DNA of 32,005 nt from an uncultured Collinsella sp. (GTDB lineage Bacteria > Actinomycetota > Coriobacteriia > Coriobacteriales > Coriobacteriaceae), in the NCBI GenBank assembly GCA_958348565.1, contig CATVZP010000015.1, forward strand, positions 1 to 32,005, read 5' to 3'. Of this stretch, positions 1 through 7,097 are shown piece after piece. The stretch's first letter is position 1; every line of letters starts with the position of its first letter. The notes under the pieces were generated by a model that saw only the letters and a program-made list of their open reading frames with translations, was not told the origin of the DNA and did no database searches. Made by a program: the position numbers and the translations under genes.

Positions 1-422
1 CGATTTTGGACCCGCCGCGGTTTACGTTTTTGCCGGCTATCTACCAGGATGCCACGCATCGCAAGTGGGCTGTACATCAGCGCGGCGGCGAGCCGAAGAT
101 TTTTGACTATGCGGACGTGCTGCAGTGCGAAGTAGCCGAGGCGGGCGATCCGGAGGCCGAAGAAGCGGTCTCTAAACAGGAATTTGCCCGGCGTATCCTG
201 GCAAATCCTGCCAAGGCAGCAAAAATAAATGCTGCCAAGCGTAATATGTGTCTTGGTATGGGCGTTGTTGTGGCGGTTCAGACGGGAAAAGACGAGGTTT
301 CCAAATTAGAGATTCCCGTTATGACCGACGAGGTCAAACGCGATTCAAGTCTATATAAGTCGTATCGGAATGTCGCCGAGAAGATCAAGGCCGAATTTGA
401 TGCCATGGGAGGGCTGACCTAA
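1..422 (+). CDS. C-terminal part of an unidentified protein (5' end outside window)
   Basis: The reading frame is open from the left edge to a TAA at 420-422, so this is probably the end of a longer gene; an internal TTG at 6 is not a convincing start. The visible 139 residues are soluble, with no membrane segment or signal. The early part (DATHRKWAVHQ...KIFDYADVLQCEV) resembles the segment following the zinc ribbon in DUF4428-type proteins, where a strand 'kIFxYsDI' leads into a PH-like fold. That match is from memory and weak. The C-terminus is Lys/Glu-rich and helical (NVAEKIKAEFDAM). It ends 38 nt before the first GntR regulator and has no evident link to the PTS locus. No function is assigned. 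Confidence 0.55.
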   Translation, partial: ILDPPRFTFLPAIYQDATHRKWAVHQRGGEPKIFDYADVLQCEVAEAGDPEAEEAVSKQEFARRILANPAKAAKINAAKRNMCLGMGVVVAVQTGKDEVSKLEIPVMTDEVKRDSSLYKSYRNVAEKIKAEFDAMGGLT

Positions 423-460
423 TTTTGGCGGCATACGTGTCTGAATGAGGAGTCTGTGCA

Positions 461-1228
461 ATGGCAGGCGAATCTTATGCAATTCCCCCCAAAGATCGTG
501 CTGTTGAGGGAATTCTTTGGTATATCCAGCACCATCAGCTTGCCGGCGGCGATCGCCTGCCGGCCGAGCGCGTGCTGTGCGAAGAGATTGGCGTTTCGCG
601 TACGGCGTTGCGTGCCGGTATCACGCGGCTTATCTCGTGTGGAACGCTCGAGAGCCGTCGCGGATCGGGCACGTATGTGTGTCCTCTCAAGCCGCTGAAT
701 ATCTTCCAGGAAACGTATAACTTTTCCGATGCTGTGCGGACTGCCGGCCTGCACCCCTCTTCTCGTCTGGTTTCCACCGGGACCATCGAGGCGGATGAGG
801 CGCTTGCCGACAAGCTTGGGGTGGCTGTAGGCGCTCCCTTGCTCCGCATGCAGCGCGTTCGACTTATTGAGGGCGAGCCGACGTCAATCGAGACGGCTCA
901 CGTTAACCTGTCCCTGTGCCCATCGCTTATCGAGCACGATTTTGAGTGCGAGAGCCTTTACGATGTCTTGCTCAAAGAAGGTGGCGTGCGTGTTGAGCAT
1001 GGACGTGAGCATATCTCCATCTCGCGTTTGAACGCCGAAGAGGCCGAGCTGCTCCAGCAAGAAGAGGGAACGCCGGTGTTCTATGAGAGCTCGATCGAAT
1101 TTGATAAGGACATGCGTTTTGTGGAGCATTGCAAATCGGTGATTTTGCCCACAAAGTTCCGCTTTGCCGATAACGGCGAAGAGAACGGCATGAGGAGCGT
1201 GGCAGGTGAACAATGGCTGAAACAGTAG
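461..1228 (+). CDS. GntR-family transcriptional regulator with UTRA ligand domain (HutC subfamily)
   Basis: 255 residues. An N-terminal winged helix-turn-helix (about residues 15-75) carries the GntR pattern: 'GDRLPAERVLCEEIGVSRTALRAGI' then the wing 'ESRRGSGTYV'. The C-terminal part (about 85-240) is a UTRA domain, the small-molecule sensor of HutC-type regulators, with the usual 'GAPLLRMQRVRLIEGEPTSIETAHVN' stretch. Family members bind phosphorylated sugars or similar metabolites and mostly repress adjacent uptake operons. The ATG at 461 is supported by GAGGAG at 447-452. The gene overlaps the next GntR gene by 16 nt, so the two are translationally coupled. Given the neighbourhood, the likely effector is a phosphorylated Amadori compound; that is an inference. 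No residue in the DNA-binding region looks defective. Confidence 0.88.
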   Translation: MAGESYAIPPKDRAVEGILWYIQHHQLAGGDRLPAERVLCEEIGVSRTALRAGITRLISCGTLESRRGSGTYVCPLKPLNIFQETYNFSDAVRTAGLHPSSRLVSTGTIEADEALADKLGVAVGAPLLRMQRVRLIEGEPTSIETAHVNLSLCPSLIEHDFECESLYDVLLKEGGVRVEHGREHISISRLNAEEAELLQQEEGTPVFYESSIEFDKDMRFVEHCKSVILPTKFRFADNGEENGMRSVAGEQWLKQ

Positions 1229-1926
1229 ATGCCACCCCGGTTTATATGCGCATTCGACGCCGCATCGAGGAACGTATCGAGCGCAGTATATATCCCACGG
1301 GTTCCATGATTCCGTCCGAAAAAGACCTTGCCGAGGAATTTGGTACGACACGCTTGACCATCCGAAGCGCTGTCGATGAGCTGGTTCGGCGCGGGCAGAT
1401 TCGCCGTGTTCGGGGAAAAGGTGCCTTTGTGGCGCAGAAAGTACCTGCTTTTTTTGAACGCACGGTCGGTTTCCGTGAATCGGTCCGTGCTTCGGGCGGC
1501 GAGCCGTCCGTCCGTATTCTCGCGCGTTCCAAGCGTTATGCGGGGCCATATTACGCCGACCTGTTTGGCATCGCCGAGGACGACCTGCTCTATTCCGTTC
1601 GACGCCTGAACTGCATAAACGGTAGCCCCGTATCGATTGAGACGGCGCTGATTCCCTGCCTGCTGTTCCCAACCATCGAAGATATTGACGTGTCGGTCTT
1701 CAGTTTGTACGAGACCTATGAGATGCTGGGCCGAAAGCCAGTCATGGCACAGGAAAAGCTCGATATCGAAGCGCTGGGCGCACGAGATGCCGGCCTCCTT
1801 GGACTGGAACAGGGCGATCTTGTTTTGCTTTTGGAATGCGTGAGCTATGACGCGAGCGGTCAGGCTATCGAGTATGTAAAGTCCTTCAATCGTGGCGATA
1901 CGGGCGGCTACACCTATACGTACTAG
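1213..1926 (+). CDS. Second GntR-family regulator with UTRA domain
   Basis: 237 residues. The GntR winged helix occupies about residues 5-72, with 'YPTGSMIPSEKDLAEEFGTTRLTIRSAVDELVRRGQIRRVRGKGAFV', a textbook HutC-type recognition helix and wing. A UTRA domain follows (about 80-230), with 'LLYSVRRLNCINGSPVSIETALIP'. It is clearly paralogous in architecture to the preceding regulator but differs substantially in sequence, so it is not a recent copy. The ATG at 1213 lies inside the end of the upstream gene. Immediately downstream is the PTS promoter region, with a TGTATATACA palindrome and paired GGTATYRAA boxes, so this pair is the obvious candidate for controlling the sugar-amine operons. Whether they act as a heterodimer, in series, or on different operators cannot be read from sequence. 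Confidence 0.88.
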   Translation: MAETVDATPVYMRIRRRIEERIERSIYPTGSMIPSEKDLAEEFGTTRLTIRSAVDELVRRGQIRRVRGKGAFVAQKVPAFFERTVGFRESVRASGGEPSVRILARSKRYAGPYYADLFGIAEDDLLYSVRRLNCINGSPVSIETALIPCLLFPTIEDIDVSVFSLYETYEMLGRKPVMAQEKLDIEALGARDAGLLGLEQGDLVLLLECVSYDASGQAIEYVKSFNRGDTGGYTYTY

Positions 1927-1982
1927 CTGGTATTTTGTGAATAACGGCTGGGAAACTAACCAGTTTTGATCGTTGGGTCAGC

Positions 1983-1992
1983 TGTATATACA
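1983..1992. promoter_or_regulatory. Palindromic operator-like site TGTATATACA
   Basis: A perfect 10-bp palindrome lies about 55 nt after the second GntR stop and 137 nt before the unit A start codon. GntR/HutC-type regulators commonly bind short dyads of the GTAT-ATAC type. It was not seen in front of units B or C, so it may belong to only one of the two regulators. Confidence 0.4.
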
Positions 1993-2010
1993 ACCTTACA
2001 GGGCTCAAAA

Positions 2011-2025
2011 TCGACCGTTTGCCGA
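2011..2025 (+). promoter_or_regulatory. Conserved upstream element TCGACCGTTTGCCGA (unit A)
   Basis: This 15-mer recurs with two changes at 11150-11164 upstream of unit C. It lies exactly 72 nt before the second GGTAT box in both places. A looser 10/15 match at 7998-8012 lies 73 nt before the corresponding box of unit B. The fixed phasing suggests an activator site or other protein-binding site. Confidence 0.4.
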
Positions 2026-2049
2026 TGGGGATAAATTAATCGACAAAGA

Positions 2050-2091
2050 GGTATCAAAAAGCCGTAACCTGTAACTGTGATTGGTATCAAA
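2050..2091 (+). promoter_or_regulatory. Unit A promoter region with paired GGTATCAAA boxes
   Basis: Two copies of GGTATCAAA start at 2050 and 2083, 33 nt apart. The second sits in a near-palindrome TTGGTAT-CAA-ATACTAA (7-3-7, one mismatch). By alignment with units B and C, TGTGAT just before the second box occupies the -10 position, which is a weak hexamer. A regulator bound to both boxes would cover the -35 and the start site. Candidate operator for the GntR/UTRA pair. Confidence 0.5.
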
Positions 2092-2119
2092 TACTAATGA
2101 TTTGTTACGAGGTGAGACG

Positions 2120-3235
2120 ATGAAGATGCTCGATTACGTTCAGCTTGCCCATGTGCGTATGGGGGAGAACCTCGAGCGTTCGTCTGAGCTGGTAGCGCAG
2201 CTCGTTGATATTTTCCAGTCCGGTTCTTTTGACGCGCTGCGCATCGTTGCTTCGGGTTCGTCGCGCCATGCCGCCGATTGCGCCCGCGATTACCTGCAAG
2301 ATGCCCTGCAAATGCAGGTGTCCGTTGTGACGCCCGAGGCCTTCGTTGATTTTGAACACACCTATCCGCAGCATGCGCTCAACATTGCCGTTTCGCAGAG
2401 TGGCTATTCGACCAATACGATTGCGGCGCTCGATTACATGCGCGCACACGATATGGCTGCAGTTGCGCTCACGGCAAACGTCGAGGCACCCATCAAGGAA
2501 CACGCTGACATCGTTCTTGACTACGGTGTGGGCGTCGAGTCGGTGGACTTTGTGACTCTGGGCGTCGAGGTGCTCGTTGAGTACCTGGTGCTCTTTGGTA
2601 TTTACGGCGGTCAGGCGCGCGGAACGATTGACGCCAAGGGCGTTGCCCAGCGTCTTGACGACCTGCGCGAGGCCATCCAGGCCAATGCCGTGATGTGCAA
2701 GACCGCCGAGGCATATGTCCAAGACCACATGCTCGAGCTTTCTGAGCACACGCCCGCCATGGTCGTCGGCAACGGCCCCAACTATGGCGTTGCCGAAGAG
2801 GCGGCCCTCAAGCTGAGCGAGACCATCAAGATTCCTGCCATGCATCACGAAGGCGAGGAGTTCGTCCACGGTCCCGAGATGCAGATCGTTCCGGGCTATC
2901 TGGTGTTTATCGTCGACGATCCGCAGGGGTCGGAGCGTCTTGCGATTATCGCTGATGCGCTATCGAACGTTACGACAAAAACGGTGCTGCTCACGGCCCA
3001 TCCCAAGGGTAGGGCTCACGAGGTTGCGGTGCCTCAGGTGGCTCCGCTGCTCAGCGCAATTCCCAATCTTGTGTTCTTCCAGACGATTGCGGCCATGATA
3101 GCCGAGCGTCTGAAGTCATGGGACGTGCACCCGTATCTCGATGCCGTCTCCAAGCAAATGGAGGTCAAGGCAGAGGGCTACGAAGAGTCAGTCAATGCGC
3201 TTAAGGCCAAAGCGGCCGAGTGTTACGGAATGTAA
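2120..3235 (+). CDS. SIS-domain sugar isomerase/deglycase-type enzyme (GlmS-isomerase-like; possibly GfrE-like)
   Basis: 371 residues with two sugar-isomerase (SIS) domains, as in the isomerase half of GlmS and in Amadori deglycases. The first SIS domain (about 25-165) has 'VASGSSRHAADCARDYLQ' and the phosphate-binding 'SQSGYSTNT'. The second (about 200-340) has 'VGNGPNYGVAEEAALKLSETIKIPAMHHEGEEFVHGPE'. Glu234 and His250 align with the catalytic Glu and His of GlmS (same 16-residue spacing), so it should act on a keto- or aldose-6-phosphate amine. The start at ATG 2120 is chosen for the ACGAGGTGAG ribosome site; a TTG at 2081 is in frame but falls inside the operator. As first gene of a deglycase plus PTS operon it parallels GfrE of Salmonella gfrABCDEF (glucoselysine-6-phosphate deglycase). 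The exact substrate is inferred. Confidence 0.82.
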   Translation: MKMLDYVQLAHVRMGENLERSSELVAQLVDIFQSGSFDALRIVASGSSRHAADCARDYLQDALQMQVSVVTPEAFVDFEHTYPQHALNIAVSQSGYSTNTIAALDYMRAHDMAAVALTANVEAPIKEHADIVLDYGVGVESVDFVTLGVEVLVEYLVLFGIYGGQARGTIDAKGVAQRLDDLREAIQANAVMCKTAEAYVQDHMLELSEHTPAMVVGNGPNYGVAEEAALKLSETIKIPAMHHEGEEFVHGPEMQIVPGYLVFIVDDPQGSERLAIIADALSNVTTKTVLLTAHPKGRAHEVAVPQVAPLLSAIPNLVFFQTIAAMIAERLKSWDVHPYLDAVSKQMEVKAEGYEESVNALKAKAAECYGM

Positions 3236-3295
3236 GCGGGTTTTGATGCCCGTTGGCATGGGGGATGTGGAAACAACCCCAGAAAGGAGAGACAA

Positions 3296-4357
3296 ATGAA
3301 GGAAACCGAGAAGATCGAGATCATGCATTTCGACCAGGAGGGCTATCTCGAGGACGGCAAGGCGCTCTACGAGACCGGCAAGAAGATGACCGCGCTCGCC
3401 GACAAGGTCGCCGACGAGGGCTACGACGCCGTGTTCCTGATGGGCGTCGGCGGCACCTGGGACGAGCTCATGCAGCTCGAGTACCTCATGAACAAGTTCG
3501 GCGACCGCGACCTCGAGGTCTACCTGATCCACGCCGCCGAGTGGAACGCCATGGGCCACAAGCGCATGACCGAGAAGTCCGTCGTGCTCACCGCCTCCGA
3601 GTCCGGCACCACCCCCGAGGTCCTCGAGGCCGTCAAGAAGATGAAGGAAAAGGGCATTCGCGTCTACGCCATGACCAAGCCCGAGGGCCCCATCGGCCAG
3701 GCTGTCGGCGCCGAGAACTGCGTCGCCATGGCTTCTGACCATGGTTCGGGCGGCTGTGAGAAGGGCTACTACCTCGCCGACTGCTTCGGCCTGCGCCTGC
3801 TCAACCGCCGCGGCTGCTTCCCCAAGTTCGACCTGTTCATCGAGCAGACCAAGGACGTCTGGAAGGACATGCTCGACATCCGCAAGCGCTTCGAGCCGCG
3901 CGCCGAGGAGCTCGCCAAGAAGTACGCCCTGGCCCCCTACACCATGTTCATCGGCTCCGGCGCCCTGTGGGGCGAGACGATCCTGTTCTCGATGTGCATC
4001 CTGGAGGAGATGCAGTGGAAGCGCACCCGCTACATCACCTCGGCCGACTTCTTCCACGGCACCCTCGAGCTCGTGGAGCCCGGCGTCCCCGTGTTCCTGT
4101 TCATGGGCGAGGACGAGAACCGCAAGCTCGACGAGCGCGTCCGCGCGTTCCTGACCCGCGGCGTGACCGGCGACACCGACATCAACATCATCGACACCGC
4201 CGAGTTCGCGATCCCCGGCCTTGACGACGAGTTCCGCGTCATCGTCTCCCCGTGGATTCTGACGGTGCTCGTGACCGACCGCCTGGCTCGCTACTACGAG
4301 ACGGTCACCAAGCACAACCTCAAGTATCGTCGCTACTATCACCAGTTCGACTACTAA
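3296..4357 (+). CDS. frlB: Fructoselysine-6-phosphate deglycase-type SIS enzyme (FrlB/GfrF family), copy 1
   Basis: 353 residues with two SIS domains. The N-terminal domain carries 'FLMGVGGTWDELMQLEYLM' and 'LTASESGTTPEVLEA'. The C-terminal domain carries 'FIGSGALWGETILFSMCILEEMQW' and 'SADFFHGTLELVE', a pattern I recognise from E. coli FrlB. Glu238 and His254 occupy the GlmS catalytic Glu/His positions. FrlB-type enzymes split a fructosamine 6-phosphate (such as fructoselysine-6-P) into glucose-6-P and the free amine in the cytoplasm. AAAGGAG sits 7-13 nt before ATG 3296. The gene follows the first SIS gene by 60 nt and precedes EIIA by 46 nt. Codons 24-316 (nt 3366-4245) are identical at DNA level to the gene at 11278, while both ends differ, the sign of gene conversion. 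The symbol marks family membership; the substrate is untested. Confidence 0.85.
   Translation: MKETEKIEIMHFDQEGYLEDGKALYETGKKMTALADKVADEGYDAVFLMGVGGTWDELMQLEYLMNKFGDRDLEVYLIHAAEWNAMGHKRMTEKSVVLTASESGTTPEVLEAVKKMKEKGIRVYAMTKPEGPIGQAVGAENCVAMASDHGSGGCEKGYYLADCFGLRLLNRRGCFPKFDLFIEQTKDVWKDMLDIRKRFEPRAEELAKKYALAPYTMFIGSGALWGETILFSMCILEEMQWKRTRYITSADFFHGTLELVEPGVPVFLFMGEDENRKLDERVRAFLTRGVTGDTDINIIDTAEFAIPGLDDEFRVIVSPWILTVLVTDRLARYYETVTKHNLKYRRYYHQFDY
3366..4245. repeat. 880-bp direct repeat, copy 1 (inside deglycase gene)
   Basis: By eye this stretch is base-for-base identical to 11348-12227, including silent positions, with sharp borders. Just outside, the two genes differ at many silent and some coding positions. 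The tract has very high G/C at third codon positions. Confidence 0.9.
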
Positions 4358-4403
4358 AGAAAACGGGTGCGGGAACGTGCCGGGCTATTGAGAGGAACAC
4401 AGA

Positions 4404-4823
4404 ATGAGACAGTACATCATCGCCAGCCATGCGCACTTCGCTACCGGCATCAAGGAGAGCGTCGAGCTGCTCTCGGGCGCTCGCGACAACGTCCACGATC
4501 TTTCGATGTTCGTCGATGGCCGCATGGACGTGGCCGAGGAGGCCCAAAAACTGCTGGCAGGCATGTCTGCCGACGATGATGTCGTTGTCTGCACCGACCT
4601 CTTTGGCGGCAGCGTCAACAACGAGTTCACCAAGATCGTCCAGACGCGTCCCCGCACGTACCTCGTTACCAACATGAACCTTCCTCTCCTCATCCAGTTG
4701 CTGTTCTCTGACGAGTCGGCGCCGGTTGAGGAGACGATTCGCGCCATCGTCGCTGCGGACGATACGCGCGTGAAGTTTGTCAACGATCTTTTGGTCGATG
4801 ACGACGAGGAAGAAGAGTTCTAA
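4404..4823 (+). CDS. PTS mannose-family EIIA component (unit A)
   Basis: 139 residues, the usual size for a free-standing EIIA of the mannose/fructose/sorbose class. It accepts phosphate from HPr on His9 of 'IIASHAHFATGI' and passes it to EIIB. The motif 'VVVCTDLFGGSVNNEF' is the family's conserved dimer/active-site loop. ATG 4404 is preceded by GAGAGGAAC. The protein is cytoplasmic and ends in an acidic tail (DDDEEEEF). It is co-oriented and closely spaced within the deglycase-PTS operon. The unit C paralogue (12427) is similar throughout but clearly diverged, unlike the identical EIIC/EIID pairs of units A and B. Confidence 0.92.
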   Translation: MRQYIIASHAHFATGIKESVELLSGARDNVHDLSMFVDGRMDVAEEAQKLLAGMSADDDVVVCTDLFGGSVNNEFTKIVQTRPRTYLVTNMNLPLLIQLLFSDESAPVEETIRAIVAADDTRVKFVNDLLVDDDEEEEF

Positions 4824-4880
4824 TCCGCAGCACCTACTGACACGCCGTAAGACGGCACAAGACCTTTGGGGGGTCACATT

Positions 4881-5363
4881 ATGATTCAGCTACTTCGCGT
4901 TGACCATCGCCTGCTTCATGGCCAGGTCGCAGTTTCCTGGGTTCAGGGCCTCGGCTCCAACTGCATCTTCTGCGTGGGCGATAAGGTCGCTAACGACCCG
5001 GTGTGGAAGACGACGCTCAAGATGGGCAAGCCTGCCGGCTGCAAGCTCGTCATCAAAGATATGGAGCATGCAATCGAAGCTATCAACTCGGGCGTGACCG
5101 ACAAGTACAAGATGATCATCTGTGTCGCCACTATTGCTGAGGCAAAGCAGCTTGTTGAGGGCTGCCCGCAGATCAAGTCGGTCAACCTGGGCAACACCAA
5201 GCCCAAGGACGAGAAGCGTCCCGATGCGCGTCAGGTCTCTCATCAGATCTTCCTGACCGCGGCCGAGGAAGCCGATGTGCGCGAGATGCTGGATCGTGGC
5301 GTTGAGGTCGAGATTCGACCCCTGGCCGATGACCCCAAGGTTGACTGCGCCAGCGTGCTCTAG
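4881..5363 (+). CDS. PTS mannose-family EIIB component (unit A)
   Basis: 160 residues. EIIB of this class takes phosphate from EIIA on a histidine and transfers it to the sugar bound by EIIC/EIID. His13 lies in 'RVDHRLLHGQVAVSW', the family signature. Start ATG 4881 is preferred over an in-frame TTG at 4866 because the protein then begins directly with 'MIQLLRVD', like the unit C copy, and a G-rich TTTGGGGGG lies 8-15 nt upstream. It is followed by a small hairpin (5375-5394) and the EIIC gene. It carries a short insertion 'KPKDEKRPD' in the segment 'NLGNTKPKDEKRPDARQVS' that the unit C paralogue lacks. Confidence 0.92.
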   Translation: MIQLLRVDHRLLHGQVAVSWVQGLGSNCIFCVGDKVANDPVWKTTLKMGKPAGCKLVIKDMEHAIEAINSGVTDKYKMIICVATIAEAKQLVEGCPQIKSVNLGNTKPKDEKRPDARQVSHQIFLTAAEEADVREMLDRGVEVEIRPLADDPKVDCASVL

Positions 5364-5374
5364 GCGTTCAATTT

Positions 5375-5394
5375 CGAAGAGTCTGAGCTCTTCG
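5375..5394 (+). other. Hairpin between EIIB and EIIC
   Basis: CGAAGAG pairs with CTCTTCG across a 6-nt loop, followed by a poor T-run (TAGTTTCC). It may slow or partly stop transcription, or protect an mRNA end. It lies only 36 nt before the long repeat shared with unit B. Confidence 0.4.
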
Positions 5395-5421
5395 TAGTTT
5401 CCTATTAGGAAAGGGGGATAT

Positions 5422-6195
5422 ATGCTTACCCAAGCAATCCTCATCGGACTTATCGCCGCATTTGGTAAGTTCGACTGCCAGCTCGGTACGCTCTATGCGT
5501 TCCGCCCCATCGTCCTGTGCCCGCTCGTGGGCCTGGTGCTGGGGGACCTGCAGTCCGGCCTCGCGATCGGCGCCAGCCTGGAGCTGCTGTTCATGGGCTC
5601 GATCTCCATCGGCGCCTACGTGCCGCCTGATGAGACGATCGGCGGCGTGCTCGCCTGCGCCTTCGCTATCCAGATGGGCCAGAGCACCGAGGCAGCCATC
5701 GCGCTTGCCATGCCCATCGCCACGCTGTGCCTTGCCATCAAGAACATCCTCAACGCCGCCCTGCCGATCCTGGTTGACCGCGCTGATGTCTTCTCCGGCC
5801 AGGGCAACCTTAAGGGTGTCTATGCGATGCACTTCCTGATCGGTTTGACCGGTATCATCATGGCGTTCCTGCTGTGCTCGCTGTCGTTCTATCTGGGTGC
5901 TGACGCCATCCAGGGCCTGCTCGACTTCATCCCGCCCTTTGTCCTTGCTGGCTTTGGCGTTGCCGCCAACATCCTGCCGGCCATGGGCTTCGCCATGCTC
6001 GGCCGCCTGGTGCTCACCAAGCAGCTCGTGCCCTTCTACTTCCTGGGCTTCCTGCTGTGCTCCTACGCCAACGTGCCCGTCCTGGGCGTCGCCCTGATCG
6101 CCATCATCATCGGCATCGACAAGTTCGACCTGCTCGGCCTGGGCGGAGCCCAGCCCCAGCTCTCCGCGGAAGGGGATGAGGACGATGACTTCTAG
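5422..6195 (+). CDS. PTS mannose-family EIIC membrane component (unit A)
   Basis: 257 residues, strongly hydrophobic, with about seven or more membrane segments, a typical EIIC of the mannose/sorbose class. The signature region 'LGLVLGDLQSGLAIGASLELLFMGSISIGAYVPPDETIGGVLA' holds the conserved glutamate and the PP(D) loop of the sugar-translocating domain. AAAGGGGG precedes ATG 5422. The stop overlaps the start of EIID, giving coupled translation. From codon 3 onward the gene is identical in DNA to the EIIC at 8214; the only amino-acid difference is Thr3 versus Val3. Substrate inferred: fructoselysine-, glucoselysine- or related Amadori compounds. Confidence 0.93.
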   Translation: MLTQAILIGLIAAFGKFDCQLGTLYAFRPIVLCPLVGLVLGDLQSGLAIGASLELLFMGSISIGAYVPPDETIGGVLACAFAIQMGQSTEAAIALAMPIATLCLAIKNILNAALPILVDRADVFSGQGNLKGVYAMHFLIGLTGIIMAFLLCSLSFYLGADAIQGLLDFIPPFVLAGFGVAANILPAMGFAMLGRLVLTKQLVPFYFLGFLLCSYANVPVLGVALIAIIIGIDKFDLLGLGGAQPQLSAEGDEDDDF

Positions 6196-7018
6196 TCCCG
6201 AGAACAAGATCACGCGCTCCGACCTCATCAAGAGCGCCGTCAACGTCGGCGCCCTGGGCATGGAGTTCTCCTGGACCTACTACAAGCAGATGAACATCGC
6301 CTTCTGCCTGATGGTCGCCAACATGCTCAAGAAGATCTACGCCGGCCGCCCCGACGACTACGCCGCGGCCCTGCACCGCCACTGCGCGTTCTTCAACATC
6401 ACCGTCCAGTTCGCCCCGTTCGTCGGCGGCATCGCGATGGCCATGGAGGAGAAGGTCGCCCGCGGCGAGATCGAGCCCGAGAGCGTCAACGACGTCAAGG
6501 CCGCCCTCATGGGCCCGCTGTCCGGCATCGGCGACTCCATCTTCCTGTCGACGCTGCGCGTGGTCGCCGCCGCGGTGGGCATCAGCCTGTGCCAGGCCGG
6601 CAACCCCTTCGGCCCCATCGCCTTCCTGCTCATCTACAACGTCCCCGGCTTCGCGCTGCGCGTCTGGGGCGCCGTCAAGGGCTACGAGCTGGGCGTGGGC
6701 TTCCTGGACGAGGCCCAGAGGACCGGCCTCATGCAGAAGATCATGACCTGCGTGGGCATCGTGGGCGTCATGGTCGTGGGCGCCATGTGCAAGGACATGT
6801 TCTGGGCCAGCATCCCGGTGGCCATCGGCTCGGGCGACGACGCCCAGACCCTCCAGGACATCCTGGACGGCATCATGCCCGGCATGCTCGGCATGATCGC
6901 CTTCTGGCTGTACTACTGGCTGCTGTCCAAGAAGATCAACCCCATGGTGCTGATCGTGGCCACCATGGTCGTGGGCATCATCGGCGCGTTCTTCGGCGTG
7001 CTGGCGTAAGGGCCCGGC
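5430..7018. repeat. 1589-bp direct repeat, copy 1 (EIIC-EIID, unit A)
   Basis: This stretch appears identical to 8222-9810 at every base I compared, from codon 3 of EIIC to nine bases past the EIID stop. Flanking sequence on both sides is unrelated. Confidence 0.92.
6185..7009 (+). CDS. PTS mannose-family EIID membrane component (unit A)
   Basis: 274 residues. EIID pairs with EIIC to form the permease. The N-terminal cytoplasmic part has 'SDLIKSAVNVGALGMEFSWTYYKQMNIAFCLMVANMLKKIY', and the core has 'ALMGPLSGIGDSIFLSTLRVV', the family's GPLxGxGD motif. The C-terminus is hydrophobic, ending 'VVGIIGAFFGVLA'. I place the start at ATG 6185 because AAGGGG at 6170-6175 is 9 nt away; the in-frame ATG at 6176 directly abuts that site. 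It overlaps the end of EIIC by 11 nt. Codon use is almost exclusively G/C-ending, stronger than in EIIA/EIIB. A rho-independent terminator follows 30 nt later. Confidence 0.92.
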   Translation: MTSSPENKITRSDLIKSAVNVGALGMEFSWTYYKQMNIAFCLMVANMLKKIYAGRPDDYAAALHRHCAFFNITVQFAPFVGGIAMAMEEKVARGEIEPESVNDVKAALMGPLSGIGDSIFLSTLRVVAAAVGISLCQAGNPFGPIAFLLIYNVPGFALRVWGAVKGYELGVGFLDEAQRTGLMQKIMTCVGIVGVMVVGAMCKDMFWASIPVAIGSGDDAQTLQDILDGIMPGMLGMIAFWLYYWLLSKKINPMVLIVATMVVGIIGAFFGVLA

Positions 7019-7039
7019 CTATTATCTGCCCCCAAGGGA

Positions 7040-7069
7040 AACGGCGACCCGTTGTGGTCGCCGTTTTTT
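7040..7069 (+). terminator. Rho-independent terminator after unit A
   Basis: A perfect 10-bp stem (AACGGCGACC / GGTCGCCGTT) with a 6-nt loop runs into a T-tract. Only 28 nt separate it from the next start codon, leaving little room for a separate promoter. Confidence 0.9.
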
Positions 7070-7097
7070 ATTACCGAAAGCTAGCTGGAGGTGCTTC

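Noticed and set aside
1927..1975. Terminator after the GntR pair
   Set aside because: CTGGT/ACCAG near 1927-1963 gives only a 4-5 bp stem with a long loop; too weak to call.
2081..2119. Earlier TTG start for the first SIS gene
   Set aside because: It would start within the operator box; ATG 2120 has a proper ribosome site.
3188..4342. A 384-residue minus-strand open frame opposite the deglycase gene, repeated opposite the second copy
   Set aside because: It exists because the sense gene has extreme G/C at third positions; it is duplicated only because the DNA tract is duplicated.
6176..6195. Programmed frameshift joining EIIC and EIID
   Set aside because: The overlap is an ordinary translational-coupling overlap with a ribosome site for EIID, and EIIC/EIID are separate proteins in this family.
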